A stretch of DNA of 64,000 bases from Ovis canadensis (taxonomy: Eukaryota > Chordata > Mammalia > Artiodactyla > Bovidae), in the NCBI RefSeq assembly GCF_042477335.2, contig NC_091255.1, positions 42,820,501 through 42,884,500 on the forward strand, read 5' to 3'. The notes beneath the pieces are model-generated. The model was not told the DNA's origin, did not search any database, and worked only from the letters and a program-made list of their open reading frames with translations. The first letter of the stretch is position 1. Each line of letters starts with the position of its first letter. The position numbers were made by a program, and so were the translations under genes. Shown piece after piece: positions 63,411 to 64,000 of the stretch.

Positions 63411-64000
63411 CTGGGGAGGCAGGGCCCAGGGAGGGTGAGGTTGGAGCAGAGGGGCCTCCTCCTGCCTCGAGGGTAGACACACCTGATCACACGGGCACGT
63501 AGGCACACTCTCTCAGCCCTGCCTTCCTCCCGCACACAGAGACCCAGCCCTACAGTCCTAATGTGGTGGGGGTGGGGGTAGGGGCCGGGGGTACCTGGAG
63601 CAGCAGAAACCAGCGCTGCCCGGAGGGAGGCCCTGGTAAGGTGGGTGAAACAATTCAGAAAGGACAGAGCTCTCGGTGCTGGGAGCTGGGGCAGAAATCA
63701 AATGGCGACCTGGGAAAATCTGGGGGCTGGTCTGTGAGGGGCCTGTGGTCTTGGCGGTCGGGCAGACCTCCCTGAGAAGGTGAGGTTTGAGACTTCTTGA
63801 TGAAAAGGGGCCAGGCATGCAAGGATTTTCTGCGAAGAGCATTCTCAGCAGGGGGAACAGCAAGGATGAAGGCCCTGCGGCAGGACTGAATTCTGGTAGG
63901 CCCAGAAACAGTGAGGAGCAGACAGCCCCGGGGCAGTGAGCAGGAGGAGGTGAGGCTAGGGGTGGGCCACAGTGAGGAGCCTGGGGTTCATCCCAGGGGC
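63411..64000 (-). other. MYO15A: MYO15A intron at the right edge
   Basis: No exon was recognised here. Around 63,740-63,870 the minus strand reads like the 3' end of an L2 LINE (CTTGCTGTTCCCCCTGCTGA, then TCACCTTCTCAGGGAGG). The next exon upstream lies beyond the window. Confidence 0.55.

Noticed and set aside
63558-63863. 101-codon minus-strand frame at the right edge as another MYO15A exon
   Set aside because: No match to the MYO15A tail, and the sequence resembles an old L2 3' end.

Overview
This window is vertebrate nuclear DNA from a ruminant. Its genes are split into many short exons with GT-AG introns, and it carries ruminant-specific repeats: the BovB (RTE) LINE, Bov-tA SINEs and cetartiodactyl tRNA-Glu SINEs. 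It holds parts of three protein genes, all on the minus strand and head to tail: LLGL1 (about 110-13,572), ALKBH5 (about 22,060-39,304 plus 5' UTR) and MYO15A (about 44,830 to beyond 64,000). In transcription order they read MYO15A, ALKBH5, LLGL1, the order known from human 17p11.2 (the Smith-Magenis region). The repeats point to a bovid such as cattle, sheep or goat. I cannot tell which from sequence alone.

Left block (1-13,900): LLGL1, the polarity scaffold Lgl1. Twenty coding exons, from the start codon to about residue 996, were placed by hand with every splice phase agreeing. The last exon or exons lie off the left edge. Intron 2 has the hallmarks of a U12-type (minor spliceosome) intron. 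The promoter lies in a CpG island at about 13,200-13,870.

Middle (13,900-40,700): a repeat-bearing intergenic stretch, then ALKBH5, the nuclear m6A RNA demethylase. All four coding exons are present and encode an intact 394-residue protein. Its CpG-island promoter spans about 38,500-40,500. Intergenic DNA follows, including a rearranged BovB LINE with a Bov-tA SINE nested in it (42,866-44,822).

Right block (44,830-64,000): the last 24 coding exons (about 874 residues) of MYO15A, the unconventional myosin of inner-ear hair-cell stereocilia. They cover the end of the first FERM-like region, the SH3 domain, the second MyTH4 domain, the C-terminal FERM domain and the terminal PDZ ligand. The motor, neck and first MyTH4 domain lie off the right edge.

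The three genes are neighbours by conserved synteny, not by a shared pathway. I found no tRNA or rRNA gene, CRISPR array or prokaryote-type system, and no convincing unknown protein gene. The unusual points are the U12 intron, the rearranged and nested retroelements, ancient hAT DNA transposon copies and several extreme simple-sequence tracts.
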